A DNA stretch of 64,000 nucleotides from JAHRVQ01 sp029941905 (GTDB lineage: Bacteria; Pseudomonadota; Gammaproteobacteria; Pseudomonadales; Azotimanducaceae). Below, piece after piece: positions 51,955 to 61,192 of this stretch (position 1 is its first letter; each line of letters starts with the position of its first letter). A program made the position numbers and the translations under genes. Location of the stretch: assembly GCA_029941905.1 (NCBI GenBank), contig JAPYTQ010000016.1, forward strand, positions 1 through 64,000, written 5' to 3'. The notes under the pieces are model-generated. The model was not told the DNA's origin. It saw only the letters and a program-made list of their open reading frames with translations, and did not search any database.

Positions 51955-52443
51955 CTACTGGAGATGCCCCGTCCACCGTCCAGCTAAGGTCACTCCAATC
52001 CAGATCAACAACGAGGCGACTGCGGACATTCTTACAGAGCCGGGAACTGAATTTTCGTCATCCCAGTCGGTGATATGCCGCATTGCACCCCTGTGTAAAA
52101 AGGCGACATTGAGCCCTGCCAGCAGAAGTAGACAAAGTTTGGCCTGGAATGCCGGATTGTCTGCATAGGCGGCTGGTCGAGTGATAAACATGCCAAGCCC
52201 AGTGAGAGCAGCGACCACAAATCCTGCCCAGGTCCAGTGGGTGAGCTCGCGCGAAAACCTGCCGATACCATAGATTCGAGCCGTTAAACCCAGCAAGCGG
52301 AGGTCCACCATCAGAATAGAACCAATCACCATGGCAACCGCCAGAACGTGAATAGACTCGATCAATGGGAACAACCAGGTTGCACCGATTTCAAAGGCGA
52401 GGTCAGTATTTTGTAACCAGTCCCAAAACTGTTCTATCGACAT
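51955..52443 (-). CDS. DUF6644-like integral membrane protein (a)
   Basis: 162 residues with four membrane helices. Sequence LFPLIESIHVLAVAMVIGSILMVDLRLLG is a recognisable family signature, and the same layout is found in the neighbour at 52451. The family has no established role; it resembles small haem- or quinone-type membrane proteins by shape only. The two genes are 7 nt apart and form a pair. Confidence 0.75.
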   Translation of the reverse strand: MSIEQFWDWLQNTDLAFEIGATWLFPLIESIHVLAVAMVIGSILMVDLRLLGLTARIYGIGRFSRELTHWTWAGFVVAALTGLGMFITRPAAYADNPAFQAKLCLLLLAGLNVAFLHRGAMRHITDWDDENSVPGSVRMSAVASLLIWIGVTLAGRWTGHLQ

Positions 52444-52450
52444 AGAGAAA

Positions 52451-52963
52451 TCACCAAAACAAATAGTCCGAGTATGCGATCCAGCGACCCGCCATCATGA
52501 TACCCACCCATAGAACGATTGAGATAAGTGAGATTGAATGAACCAGACCACGTCGAATACCAGGCTCGTCCCAAAAGCCCGGTTCCCGTCTGTTTGGCAG
52601 ATAGAGGCATAATGCCAGTATCAGTGCTGGTATCAGCAGGGCAAATTTGATGCCAAACACAGGGTTATAGAAGTAACGGTTTGGTCTTGCGATAACGAAC
52701 ACCAAACCGGAGGCTATGAGGGGAAGTAGTGCCCACCATGTAAATGGCATCAGGCGTTTGATGATTTCTGCGGAACTTTGACCAGGTACTGCCAGGCCAA
52801 GAATCCGCAGATTGACAAAAACGATAGACCCCATGACAACACCGATGGCCAATATGTGAACAGTCTGCACAATCGGCGGCAGACCGGGCACATTGGAAAG
52901 CAGATAGATTATCCAGGTTCGCAGCTCGCTGTTCGCGATTGATTCACTGATATCAGTCAACAC
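52451..52963 (-). CDS. DUF6644-like integral membrane protein (b)
   Basis: 170 residues with four membrane helices. IVQTVHILAIGVVMGSIVF and NLRILGLA correspond to SIHVLAVAMVIGSI and DLRLLGL of the neighbour, so the two are paralogues with different flanks. A conserved His in each (VHIL/IHVL) and a WAG/WWA helix near the middle are shared. Together they may form a heterodimer. Upstream lies the CaiB gene after 145 nt, where I see only a C-rich run (near 53041). Confidence 0.75.
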   Translation of the reverse strand: MLTDISESIANSELRTWIIYLLSNVPGLPPIVQTVHILAIGVVMGSIVFVNLRILGLAVPGQSSAEIIKRLMPFTWWALLPLIASGLVFVIARPNRYFYNPVFGIKFALLIPALILALCLYLPNRREPGFWDEPGIRRGLVHSISLISIVLWVGIMMAGRWIAYSDYLFW

Positions 52964-53108
52964 AGGTGTCGTTCTCGAATAGTACGGATAACCAAATACT
53001 ACTTTGCACCCGATGCTTTCGCAATTTCCGGCTGAATTGTCCCCCCCCTAAGATAAAGTGATGGATGTCCTGAGTAGATTCCTTCATATTGCCTGCGCGA
53101 TGAATTCT

Positions 53109-54293
53109 TTAACTGGCAGGGCCAGTGATCCCCTCCCTGGCGAGCCCCTCGATTTCACTGTCAGACCGTCCGATCTCCCTCAGTATTTCTATTGTATGCT
53201 GACCATGAGCGGGGCTGTCTGCAGCGGGCGTTAATCTTTCCCCTTGAAACTGCGCCGGTGGCTTTATCCTGCGCATCGTTCCGAGGTAGGGGTGTACAAC
53301 CGTATCAATTGTTTCATTCGCTACATACTGAGGGTGATTGAGCACTTCGGCATAGCCCAGGCACTTGGCCGCTGGTACGTCGTTTTCTTTGAGTCGTGCG
53401 AGCACCTCATCGGTTTTAAATGCCAGGAAAGCGTCAGCCACGACTTCCCTGAACTCTTCGAGGTTTGCAATCAGTTTCTCCTGGCTGTTGAAACGTTTGT
53501 CGGCGAGCAGGGGTAGCTGATCGATTGCCGTCAACAAACCAATACGCTGTGCATCGTTAGAAACAGAGATGGTCACGCCGCCGTCCTTGGTCACGCTCAG
53601 GTCGTAGATCATCTGCGACAGGGGTGGCAAATGTGCGGCGTCTTTGTCGAGCAATGTGTGGTGCATGAAACCGTCCGGGAACAGAAAGTAAAGCCCCGCA
53701 TCCATCATGGACAGGTCAATATGCTGCCCTTCACCGGTCTTTTCGCGCATATAAAGTGCAGCGGTCACAGCCTGACAGGCAGTGTATGCGGTCACCTTGT
53801 CACAGGTTAGATTTCGTACGAATGCCGGACTGCCCTGACCCTGAACAGCCGTAAAACCTGACTGGGCCTGGATAACGGGGTCATAGGCGGGTGAGTCCCG
53901 ATCCGGGCCCTGCGTCCCGAAACCAGAGATTGCAGCATAGATCAGTCGTTGGTTGAGTTTTCTTAAATTATCGCTTCCGACACCCAGTCCATCCATAACA
54001 CCAGGACGGAAGTTGCAGAGTACGATGTCAGCATCCCTGGCAAGCTCCCGAATGATTTCAATCCCGTTTTCCTCCTTAAGGTTCAGTCGAATGGACTTTT
54101 TGCCCCGATTACAGTTAGCGAAAAGTGCAGAAAAACCGCCCTTACTGCTGCCGAGAAAGCGCATCGGGTCACCCAATTCAATAGGTTCAACTTTGATGAC
54201 GCTTGCACCCTGTTCCGCTAACATCATTGCAGCAAAAGATGCCGTTATCATTGTAGAAAATTCGATGACCTTGATGCCGTCAAGAGGTTTCAT
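53109..54293 (-). CDS. CaiB/BaiF (type III) CoA-transferase family protein
   Basis: 394 residues from ATG at 54293, which has GGTGAG 5 nt upstream; a GTG at 54332 would add 13. The family signature is clear: MKPLDGIKVIEFSTMITASFAAMMLAEQGASVIKVEP, GAFFANCNRGKKSI-type segment, VLCNFRPGVMDGLG, and EGQHIDLSMMDA with the conserved Asp of the active site. Family members move CoA between carboxylates such as 2-hydroxy acids, bile acids or carnitine. It is isolated and divergent from the CsgG-like gene. Confidence 0.93.
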   Translation of the reverse strand: MKPLDGIKVIEFSTMITASFAAMMLAEQGASVIKVEPIELGDPMRFLGSSKGGFSALFANCNRGKKSIRLNLKEENGIEIIRELARDADIVLCNFRPGVMDGLGVGSDNLRKLNQRLIYAAISGFGTQGPDRDSPAYDPVIQAQSGFTAVQGQGSPAFVRNLTCDKVTAYTACQAVTAALYMREKTGEGQHIDLSMMDAGLYFLFPDGFMHHTLLDKDAAHLPPLSQMIYDLSVTKDGGVTISVSNDAQRIGLLTAIDQLPLLADKRFNSQEKLIANLEEFREVVADAFLAFKTDEVLARLKENDVPAAKCLGYAEVLNHPQYVANETIDTVVHPYLGTMRRIKPPAQFQGERLTPAADSPAHGQHTIEILREIGRSDSEIEGLAREGITGPAS

Positions 54294-54416
54294 ATTACTC
54301 ACCCGGGTAGTGTGTTCGTTTGAGAGTAGCACAGCCTGTGAGATAAGAAATCAAAGAAATATTGTCTGACCGGTGCGATAAATTCGGAGTTCGCCGCAGT
54401 AACATTGATAGAGCCG

Positions 54417-54431
54417 GTATTACTGTAATAC
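54417..54431. promoter_or_regulatory. palindrome upstream of csgG-like gene
   Basis: GTATTAC and GTAATAC are exact inverted repeats around a central T, 106 nt before the CsgG-like start and 124 nt from the CaiB start. The shape and divergent position make it a likely operator. Confidence 0.5.
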
Positions 54432-54536
54432 TCAGCGGGAAAAGGTTAGTCTACCGTAGCCGTAGTTCCAGTACTTAACATTTCACTCATTTCCAATCCG
54501 AGGAGAGCCTGGATTTTTGTGAATCAGGAGGTGTCT

Positions 54537-55433
54537 ATGAACAAGTGGTTTACCGCAGTCCTTGTTGGCACTGCACTCAGCTTCCAGGTGTATGCCGCAC
54601 AGGTTGTTGTTGTTGCCGAATTTCAAGATCGAACTAATACTAATATTGGATTAGGTGCGAGGGCCCAGGAACAAATCACAGGTGTCCTGGTTAAATTACC
54701 GCACTTGCAGATCGTTGAAAGAACAAGAATGGACCAGATTATCGAGGAGATGAACTTCTCACAATCTGCCTATGTCGATACGAGCACCGCCGCGGAATTC
54801 GGTAAAAAGTCTGGTGCAGAGTTGGTTGTATTTGGCAGTGTGTCCAACGCCAGCTATAGCGTTGGTGAACAGTCGCAGTTATTAGGTGAAAACAAAGTCG
54901 CAGTGGGCGTTGGCCGAGCGACTGTTAACGTAATAATGGTCAATGTGGAGACTAACCAGACCATCTTCTCGGAGAGTGTGTCAGCTGAGGCGATCGGCGA
55001 TAAGAATGCGGCAACGGTGTTGCCGATGTCCATCGATAACGCTGTGAATGAATTGTGGATTGCCTTCCAGGAGAAGTTTTCAATCCGTGGTTATGTCATT
55101 GCCACTGAGGAAGAAGGCAGAAAATACCTTGTGTATCTCGATGTGGGTACCGATGTTGGGGTCGGTAAGGGAAGAAAAGTCACGGTCTTTTCAGAAGATA
55201 AGGTTTTTATTCACCCCGTCACCAAGAAAGAGAGGCGGATATCTCAACCGTTAATGGAGTTAAAGATTTCCTTGGCGGAGGGTGATTATGCTATTGCCAA
55301 AGTTAAAAAGAAGGATTTCCAGAAAATCGTCGCTGGAATGAAAATTGAAGTTCACCCAGAGAAAAGGGTATCCAAGGGAAAGTCGACACTGTTTGATTTT
55401 AAATCGCTGAATAATCTGCTGAAGAAAGACTAG
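54537..55433 (+). CDS. CsgG/HfaB-like exported protein
   Basis: 298 residues from ATG at 54537; AGGAGG lies 7 nt upstream. Signal peptide ends near VYAAQ. The core reads VVVVAEFQDRT, GARAQEQITGVLVKLPHLQIVERTR, and GAELVVFGSVS, typical of the CsgG/TolB-like N-terminal fold used for curli-type secretion pores. Unlike CsgG of E. coli there is no lipobox Cys, so the protein may be a soluble periplasmic relative rather than the outer-membrane nonamer. The next gene starts 3 nt later. Confidence 0.85.
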   Translation: MNKWFTAVLVGTALSFQVYAAQVVVVAEFQDRTNTNIGLGARAQEQITGVLVKLPHLQIVERTRMDQIIEEMNFSQSAYVDTSTAAEFGKKSGAELVVFGSVSNASYSVGEQSQLLGENKVAVGVGRATVNVIMVNVETNQTIFSESVSAEAIGDKNAATVLPMSIDNAVNELWIAFQEKFSIRGYVIATEEEGRKYLVYLDVGTDVGVGKGRKVTVFSEDKVFIHPVTKKERRISQPLMELKISLAEGDYAIAKVKKKDFQKIVAGMKIEVHPEKRVSKGKSTLFDFKSLNNLLKKD

Positions 55434-55436
55434 CCG

Positions 55437-56534
55437 GTGAGCTGGAAAACCCTACCTCTAGCGATCCTGTTTTTGTTGCTTTCTGCGACGGATTCGCAGG
55501 GCGGGTCAACCCGGGTGACAGTAAGCGGGTTTGGCGAATCTCGACAGCAGGCACTCACGGACGCGCAACGTGCAGCAGTTGAATCAGGCCTGGGTGTTGC
55601 GCTCGAATCAGAGACTTATATACGTGACTACATTGTGCAAAGCGACAGGGTCCGAACCGTGTCCAGTGGGGTCGTGACTTCATTAGCAATTAAGGCCGAA
55701 AAGCAGGATAGCGCGGGCATGTGGTCTGTCACAATCGACGCCACCGTGGACGGTGATAAGCTCAAAGGCAATATTGCTCTAATGCTAAGTCAAATCGACA
55801 ATCCCAAAAGTATGGTTGTTGTTGATCCTTATTCAACATCCAATTCAGAATTCTCCCGCTCGGTCCATAGGCAACTCAACGCGTCGTTATTGACCCAGGG
55901 TTTCGAGGTTGTTAATGAAAATGTCAGTCAGCAACTTAGGGCAGAGATGGGGGGTTTGATGGATGTGAACAAGGCTGGTCAGTCAGCCGCCGCATTGGCG
56001 CTAAAGTACAATGCTGACGTGGTGTGGATGGTGGTGGTAAAACAGCGTCAAGGTAACACCAGTTATGGTGTCACCGACCACATTGCAGATGTTGGTTGTC
56101 AGGTGATCGCCTCTGCCAGCGGTCAAATCTTCGCGGACGCTGAAGTAAGTGTCAAAGGTGTCGATCAGGCAGATGCGGCCAGAAGAGCCGGAAAAGAGCT
56201 GACTTTAGAACTTGTCAACCAGGTTAAAATCCAGTTTGCCGCACTGGCTCAACAGGGTGTGAAGTATAGTATAAGACTCTGGCGGATTGATTCTTATCGA
56301 CAGGCGCGTGGCTTCAGAAAAGCGCTGGCGGCACTGGATGGCTTTAGCGATGTAAAGCAGAACGCGCTTGCTATAGACAAGGGCGCGGACCAGAATTTTG
56401 TTGATTTGACCCTGACATTTCGTGGTACGACCGATGAGCTGCTGGATTCAATATTTGATAAGGTGGCTGAAGGTAATCTGGAAAGTCTGGATGTACGCTT
56501 ACAGCGATCCACGCAAATTGAATTAGAACTGTAG
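55437..56534 (+). CDS. FlgT-like exported protein
   Basis: 365 residues from GTG at 55437, directly after the CsgG-like stop. A signal peptide (about 1-22) is followed by a FlgT-N-like domain (RVTVSGFGESRQQALTDAQR through GVVTSLAIKAEKQD, about 26-90), then a TolB-like region (about 125-255) and a C-terminal domain (about 275-365). FlgT organises the flagellar H-ring in Vibrio and has CsgG-like parts; no flagellar gene is in the window. Co-expression with the CsgG-like gene suggests an envelope complex of unknown use. Confidence 0.8.
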   Translation: MSWKTLPLAILFLLLSATDSQGGSTRVTVSGFGESRQQALTDAQRAAVESGLGVALESETYIRDYIVQSDRVRTVSSGVVTSLAIKAEKQDSAGMWSVTIDATVDGDKLKGNIALMLSQIDNPKSMVVVDPYSTSNSEFSRSVHRQLNASLLTQGFEVVNENVSQQLRAEMGGLMDVNKAGQSAAALALKYNADVVWMVVVKQRQGNTSYGVTDHIADVGCQVIASASGQIFADAEVSVKGVDQADAARRAGKELTLELVNQVKIQFAALAQQGVKYSIRLWRIDSYRQARGFRKALAALDGFSDVKQNALAIDKGADQNFVDLTLTFRGTTDELLDSIFDKVAEGNLESLDVRLQRSTQIELEL

Positions 56535-56605
56535 CCGTTCTTCTTCCTTGATCCTCTCTTTTACTTACGTGGCACAATCCATCATCCCGGGAAGGAGGAA
56601 CACCT

Positions 56606-58459
56606 ATGCGTTCATTTGTGATGGCGGTACTGGCAGTTTTCACAGCCGGTGTGGTAGCGGGGAATAATCCGGCGCTAAACGAAAGGAATGTAGGGGCTTT
56701 CTTTGACTCTGCGTTTACCGTGCAGCAGAAAGATCACAGGATTGTGGGTGCCGTTGTTAGCGTGGTTCACAATGGCAAGGTACTGTTCAAGGCTGGTTAT
56801 GGTTTTGCTGAGCTGGAATCACGAACGCAAGCCGACCCTGATAGATCGCTGTTTCGCATCGCGTCAATCACGAAACCCTTTGTCTGGACAGCGATCATGC
56901 AACTGGTCGAACAAGGCCGGTTATCGGTCGATGATCCTGTGGATCAATACCTCGACTTTCGAATTCCGGCCACTTACCAGGAACCTATTCGAATCCGACA
57001 CCTGCTGACACATACACCTGGTTTTGAAGAAAAGGGTACCGGCAATTCCGCCCGCACGGTCGAAGGTGTAACCCCCCTCGGCCAACATCTAGTTAAAGCC
57101 ATGCCTGCCAGGGTTCGCCCACCCGGTGAACATGCATCCTATTCCAATTATGGCACTGCTTTGGCGGCATATATCGTCGAACGAATTAGCGGGCAGACCT
57201 GGGCAGATTACATCGACGAGCACATACTCAAACCGTTGGAGATGACCAGCACAAACACGCAGTTAGTAATGACAGACGAACTGAAGGCTCGCCACGCTAC
57301 CGGTTACAAGTACCAGGGAGGTCGGTTCAAGGCGACCGACTACGAGTATTTCAAAGATATTCCCGCGGGTCATATAAGCACCACGGCAGATGATATGACG
57401 CACTTCATGCTCGCCCATCTTAACAACGGCACGTTCAAATCCCGCCGGATTCTGCAGAAAGAGACGGCCCTCAAGATGCGGGAACCGCTGTTCGACCCTC
57501 ATCCAGGTTTATCGCCAATGCTACACGGGTTCTACCGAGCCGACCGGAACGGGCTGGAGATATTTGGGCATGGGGGTGATGTGAACCAGTTTCACAGCAA
57601 TCTGTCGCTGATACCCCAGCATGATCTGGGCGTATTTGTTTCGTTCAATTCAGACCCGGCCGCCAGTGCACGCGGCAACCTGGTTGCCGCCTTCATCGAT
57701 CACTTTTTTGGAGGAGAGTATCTGCCCGAACCACCAGCACTTTTTGAAACTGACCTCGGCCCTTACACCGGCCAATACCTGTCACTTCGAAGTAACTACT
57801 CAACGTTCGAGAAGTTGTCCATGCTGGTAGGTGGGGTGACGGTCTCGGAGCAGGATAACGAATTGCTGCTGGCGGGGGGCAACGTCAGTCGCTGGATACC
57901 CACCGCACAGGATCGTTTTACCGCAAAATATGCCAGGCAGACCATGGTGTTTGAGCGCGATGCTGGCGGTGCGGTTACCCATATGCTGATCAATTCACCA
58001 CTGGGAACATTTCGACGGCTGACCGGCCTGGATTCCCCGGGGTTGCAGCGACTGATGCTTGGCACCTTGATCTTGATCGCATTGCTCGCCGCCATTGGCT
58101 ATGCCTATCGTTTATTACGTCCTGCATCCCAGGTTGTTCAACTGCCTCGCAGGGAAGTGGTGCTGGCGTGGGTCCACTGCACCTTGCTGATCGGGCTGTA
58201 TACTTATCTGGTTATCAAACTGAATGGGGATGTTCAGGAATTCAACTACGGGATGCCTACTAGCGCGCACCTCGTCCTGCTATTGATGGCGTTGAATCTG
58301 TTGCCTGGTGTAGCCATCGTCGTGCTGTCAGCCCGACACTGGCTACAAACCATGGGGACGACATTCGCCAGGATACGCTACACGTTCGTGGCTGTCGCGG
58401 CGGTGCTCAACCTCTGGATCTGCTGGTATTTCAACATACTGGCCTATCCGTTTCAGTAA
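56606..58459 (+). CDS. membrane-anchored serine hydrolase (beta-lactamase family)
   Basis: 617 residues. Signal peptide (about 1-19), catalytic domain with Ser87-x-x-Lys90 (SITK) and YSNYG (Tyr near 178), an extension about residues 380-470, and a C-terminal membrane region of about four helices (480-617). The order (serine hydrolase plus membrane tail) resembles bacterial esterases and D-aminopeptidases of class C type with DUF3471-type additions. GGAGG sits upstream of the ATG. It is the third such hydrolase in the window and the only one with a membrane tail. Confidence 0.9.
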   Translation: MRSFVMAVLAVFTAGVVAGNNPALNERNVGAFFDSAFTVQQKDHRIVGAVVSVVHNGKVLFKAGYGFAELESRTQADPDRSLFRIASITKPFVWTAIMQLVEQGRLSVDDPVDQYLDFRIPATYQEPIRIRHLLTHTPGFEEKGTGNSARTVEGVTPLGQHLVKAMPARVRPPGEHASYSNYGTALAAYIVERISGQTWADYIDEHILKPLEMTSTNTQLVMTDELKARHATGYKYQGGRFKATDYEYFKDIPAGHISTTADDMTHFMLAHLNNGTFKSRRILQKETALKMREPLFDPHPGLSPMLHGFYRADRNGLEIFGHGGDVNQFHSNLSLIPQHDLGVFVSFNSDPAASARGNLVAAFIDHFFGGEYLPEPPALFETDLGPYTGQYLSLRSNYSTFEKLSMLVGGVTVSEQDNELLLAGGNVSRWIPTAQDRFTAKYARQTMVFERDAGGAVTHMLINSPLGTFRRLTGLDSPGLQRLMLGTLILIALLAAIGYAYRLLRPASQVVQLPRREVVLAWVHCTLLIGLYTYLVIKLNGDVQEFNYGMPTSAHLVLLLMALNLLPGVAIVVLSARHWLQTMGTTFARIRYTFVAVAAVLNLWICWYFNILAYPFQ

Positions 58460-58561
58460 CAGGTCAGATCGGTTGAAATCAGAATGATCTACAGGAACAG
58501 GTTTTAAAAAACAACCAGGCGATTGAGTAAATTCACCATAAAAATATCCATTAGGGCCATG

Positions 58562-60256
58562 CTACCTGGATTTGTTAACGCCCGACAACCAGACGATCAA
58601 ATTAATAAGTAACAACAACCCGATCAATGGCCAGAACAGAGCGCTAAGCCCGTTAACTAATCCAAGTGGAGAGAACAGCAGGTACAGGGCAATGACACAG
58701 GATATGAGTGTGGTCGCGCACGGTAGTGCATAGCGCCAGGGCGTTAAATCAACGATATTGTTCACTTCAAATGACCAGGAATTTTGTGCGGGTAGCAAAT
58801 AACCGATGACCAGCATGATGCCTGTTTCGATAAAAAACAGGATTCCATAAAGATGTATGAAATGAATCGAAATCACATCATCGATTACAAACTGACACAG
58901 GCCGTAGGCGAGTATGTGAAACACGATGACAAATTTGGCTGCCAATGCGGGCACCCGGCTTGTAAACAAACCGACGATGACGATGGCGATAATCGGAATG
59001 TTGTAAAAACCCGTGAAGACACGAATGATCTGCCACAGACCGTCCGGCGCAAATTGTAACAACGGCGCGACGACGAAGGAAAACAGGGCGATAACAATAC
59101 TGGCCAGCTTTGCAACCTTCAGCATCTGCTCGTCCGAGACTTCGTCTTTTTTCAGCGGTGCATAGACATCAAGGCAAAATAGTGTAGCCGCGCTGTTCAA
59201 CAGTGAATTGAAGGAACTAAATACCGCACCCAGTAAAACAGCAAGAAAGAAACCGCTGGCATAAACGGGCAATACATCACGAATCAACTGTGGGTAGGCG
59301 AGGTCAATAGAGGCTAACTTTGGACCATAAAGATGAAATGCGATCACTCCGGGGATCATCATTAGAAACGGCACCAGCACTTTGAAGAAGCCGGAGAACA
59401 GCACACCCTTCTGGCCTTCTGCCAGATTCGAAGCAGCCAGGGTGCGTTGTATTACATACTGGTTGGTGCACCAGTAAAACAGATTGGCAAAAATCATCCC
59501 GGTGAACACTGTCGCGAAGGGAGTGGGGTCATCGTTGCTGCCGATGGCATTGAGTTTTGATGTTTCCGTAGTCGTGATGATCAACAAACCTTCGCTGATA
59601 CTACCGTTGCCTAACACCTGCAATCCCAGAATCGGGACTGAAATGCCAATTATCAGTAGCCCAATACCGTTTAAGGTATCCGATACCGCAACCGCTTTTA
59701 ATCCGCCGAAGATGGCATAGACGCCTCCAACACAACCGATGGTGATGATAGTCAACACCAGTGCCGCACTGTAAGAAATTTGAAATAAATCCGGGATATC
59801 GAATAGTTGCAGTACTGCAATGGAGCCGGAATACAATACCGAGGGTATGGTAATCAAGCCATAACCGACCATAAACAAAATCACCGTCATGCGACGTACT
59901 GTGCTATCGAATCGGTTACCCAGAAATTCCGGCAGCGTGGTAAAAGCGCCAGCAAGGTAGCGTGGTAGAAAAATAAACGCCATACAAATAGTGGCAAAAG
60001 CAGCAGTAACTTCCCACGCCATACTGCTGAGGTTAAAGCCATATGCTGATCCATTGAGACCGATCAATTGCTCTGCCGATAAATTTGTTAGCAGTAGAGA
60101 CCCGGCAATGAAAACTGCCGTTAAACCTCGCCCGGCAAGAAAGTAACCATCGCGGCTGCTGACTTCGCCGCGGGTTTTCCGGTAAGAAATGAAAGCCACC
60201 AGCGCCATAAAAAACACACAGCTGAGTAGCGTTGGTACGATGTTGTCAGGACTCAA
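58562..60256 (-). CDS. sodium:solute symporter (SSS/SGLT) family transporter, second
   Basis: 564 residues with about 14 membrane helices. Characteristic text includes FLAGRGLTAVFIAGSLLLTNLS, LIGLNGSAYGF, GNRFDSTVRRMTVIL and FYWCTNQYVIQRTLAASN, which resemble SGLT-type sugar or inositol symporters of marine bacteria. Convergent with the membrane-anchored hydrolase. No small accessory protein is seen upstream here, unlike the symporter at 47178. Confidence 0.93.
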   Translation of the reverse strand: MSPDNIVPTLLSCVFFMALVAFISYRKTRGEVSSRDGYFLAGRGLTAVFIAGSLLLTNLSAEQLIGLNGSAYGFNLSSMAWEVTAAFATICMAFIFLPRYLAGAFTTLPEFLGNRFDSTVRRMTVILFMVGYGLITIPSVLYSGSIAVLQLFDIPDLFQISYSAALVLTIITIGCVGGVYAIFGGLKAVAVSDTLNGIGLLIIGISVPILGLQVLGNGSISEGLLIITTTETSKLNAIGSNDDPTPFATVFTGMIFANLFYWCTNQYVIQRTLAASNLAEGQKGVLFSGFFKVLVPFLMMIPGVIAFHLYGPKLASIDLAYPQLIRDVLPVYASGFFLAVLLGAVFSSFNSLLNSAATLFCLDVYAPLKKDEVSDEQMLKVAKLASIVIALFSFVVAPLLQFAPDGLWQIIRVFTGFYNIPIIAIVIVGLFTSRVPALAAKFVIVFHILAYGLCQFVIDDVISIHFIHLYGILFFIETGIMLVIGYLLPAQNSWSFEVNNIVDLTPWRYALPCATTLISCVIALYLLFSPLGLVNGLSALFWPLIGLLLLINLIVWLSGVNKSR

Positions 60257-60591
60257 AGTCGGTAGATCGGTTCGCTTTGTTTAATGGGCTGATGTTACCA
60301 GCTTTGTTATCACGCCATCTATTGGCAAAACACACCTGGGTGCCGTCCGGTCGTTCCGCTTGCAAAGGGATTCGTCGAAGTCCACCCTCTATTCACTCAT
60401 TAGTCTTGCGTCCCTGCACTTGTAGGTCGAAACCGCCTGGCAACAAGACGTACTGCCCGATATCGGTTGGAAGAATTGGCTTGCTGCCGCAGGCATGGAT
60501 GTTTCTAATCCAATCAATTCACCGTTGGTATTGGCACAAAGCTCTGTTCCCACTCACATTCTGATATCCTTGATCTCTTTCCACATTGGCA
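60257..60591. other. intergenic region with no convincing gene
   Basis: About 335 nt between two divergent genes (SSS symporter and GNAT). A plus-strand frame of 110 codons crosses it, but starts inside the symporter gene and has biased composition with no family likeness; short minus-strand frames are broken by stops. I see no good promoter hexamers or hairpin. It probably holds the two promoters and perhaps a decayed gene. Confidence 0.4.
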
Positions 60592-61182
60592 ATGAATATG
60601 TCTCAATCTAACAACATCTGGGCGGGGCATCAGGTCAAGCTTCGTGCCGTGTGCGATGAAGATTGGGAAGCATTCCACAAAGATGGCATTGATACGGAAG
60701 CTGCCCGGTTTGGTGACGATATAAAAATCCCAACCTCTGCCGCCAGCTTGAGGGAACGAATTGAAAAATCATCGAAGTCCAGCGGTGATAATATCTGGCT
60801 TGCTATTGAAGAAATCGACACTGGTGTTCTTGTTGGGTCTACCAATGTACATGGCGTCGACCCAAGGCATCGTAATTTTGAATACGGAATAGCGATTTTT
60901 CGCGATCATAGAAAAAAAGGGTATGCAACGGAAGTCGTCTCGTTAGTCTTGCGCTACTACTTTCGAGAACTTGGCTATCATCGAGTGCTGGCTACTGTTT
61001 ATGGCTTTAATGAAGCATCGCTGGCATTGCACAAAAGCCTCGGGTTTACTGAAGAAGGCCGGATACGTCAAAATCTGTTTACCAACGGGAAATTTCATGA
61101 TGAGGTGATCTTTGGTATGTTGCATTCTGAGTTTGACAATCTTGAAGCCAAACTCCCTCCCGTACCCTTTGGGGAAAACTAG
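60592..61182 (+). CDS. GNAT family N-acetyltransferase (RimJ/RimL-like)
   Basis: About 196 residues. VKLRAVCDEDWEAF is the start of the fold; NFEYGIAIFRDHRKKGYATE holds the acetyl-CoA pyrophosphate loop (R/Q-x-x-G-x-A form as RKKGYA) and VLRYYFRELGYHRVLATVYGFNEAS continues as in RimJ/RimL-type enzymes that acetylate N-termini or amines. Start ATG at 60592 or 60598; a TTG at 60586 is also in frame; no ribosome site decides. Its stop overlaps the AGGAG of the msrA gene. Confidence 0.9.
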   Translation: MNMSQSNNIWAGHQVKLRAVCDEDWEAFHKDGIDTEAARFGDDIKIPTSAASLRERIEKSSKSSGDNIWLAIEEIDTGVLVGSTNVHGVDPRHRNFEYGIAIFRDHRKKGYATEVVSLVLRYYFRELGYHRVLATVYGFNEASLALHKSLGFTEEGRIRQNLFTNGKFHDEVIFGMLHSEFDNLEAKLPPVPFGEN

Positions 61183-61192
61183 GAGAAACACC

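Noticed and set aside
60232..60564. 110-codon plus-strand frame across the symporter/GNAT gap
   Set aside because: It starts inside the symporter gene on the other strand, is rich in unusual residues, and shows no domain; taken as chance or decayed sequence.
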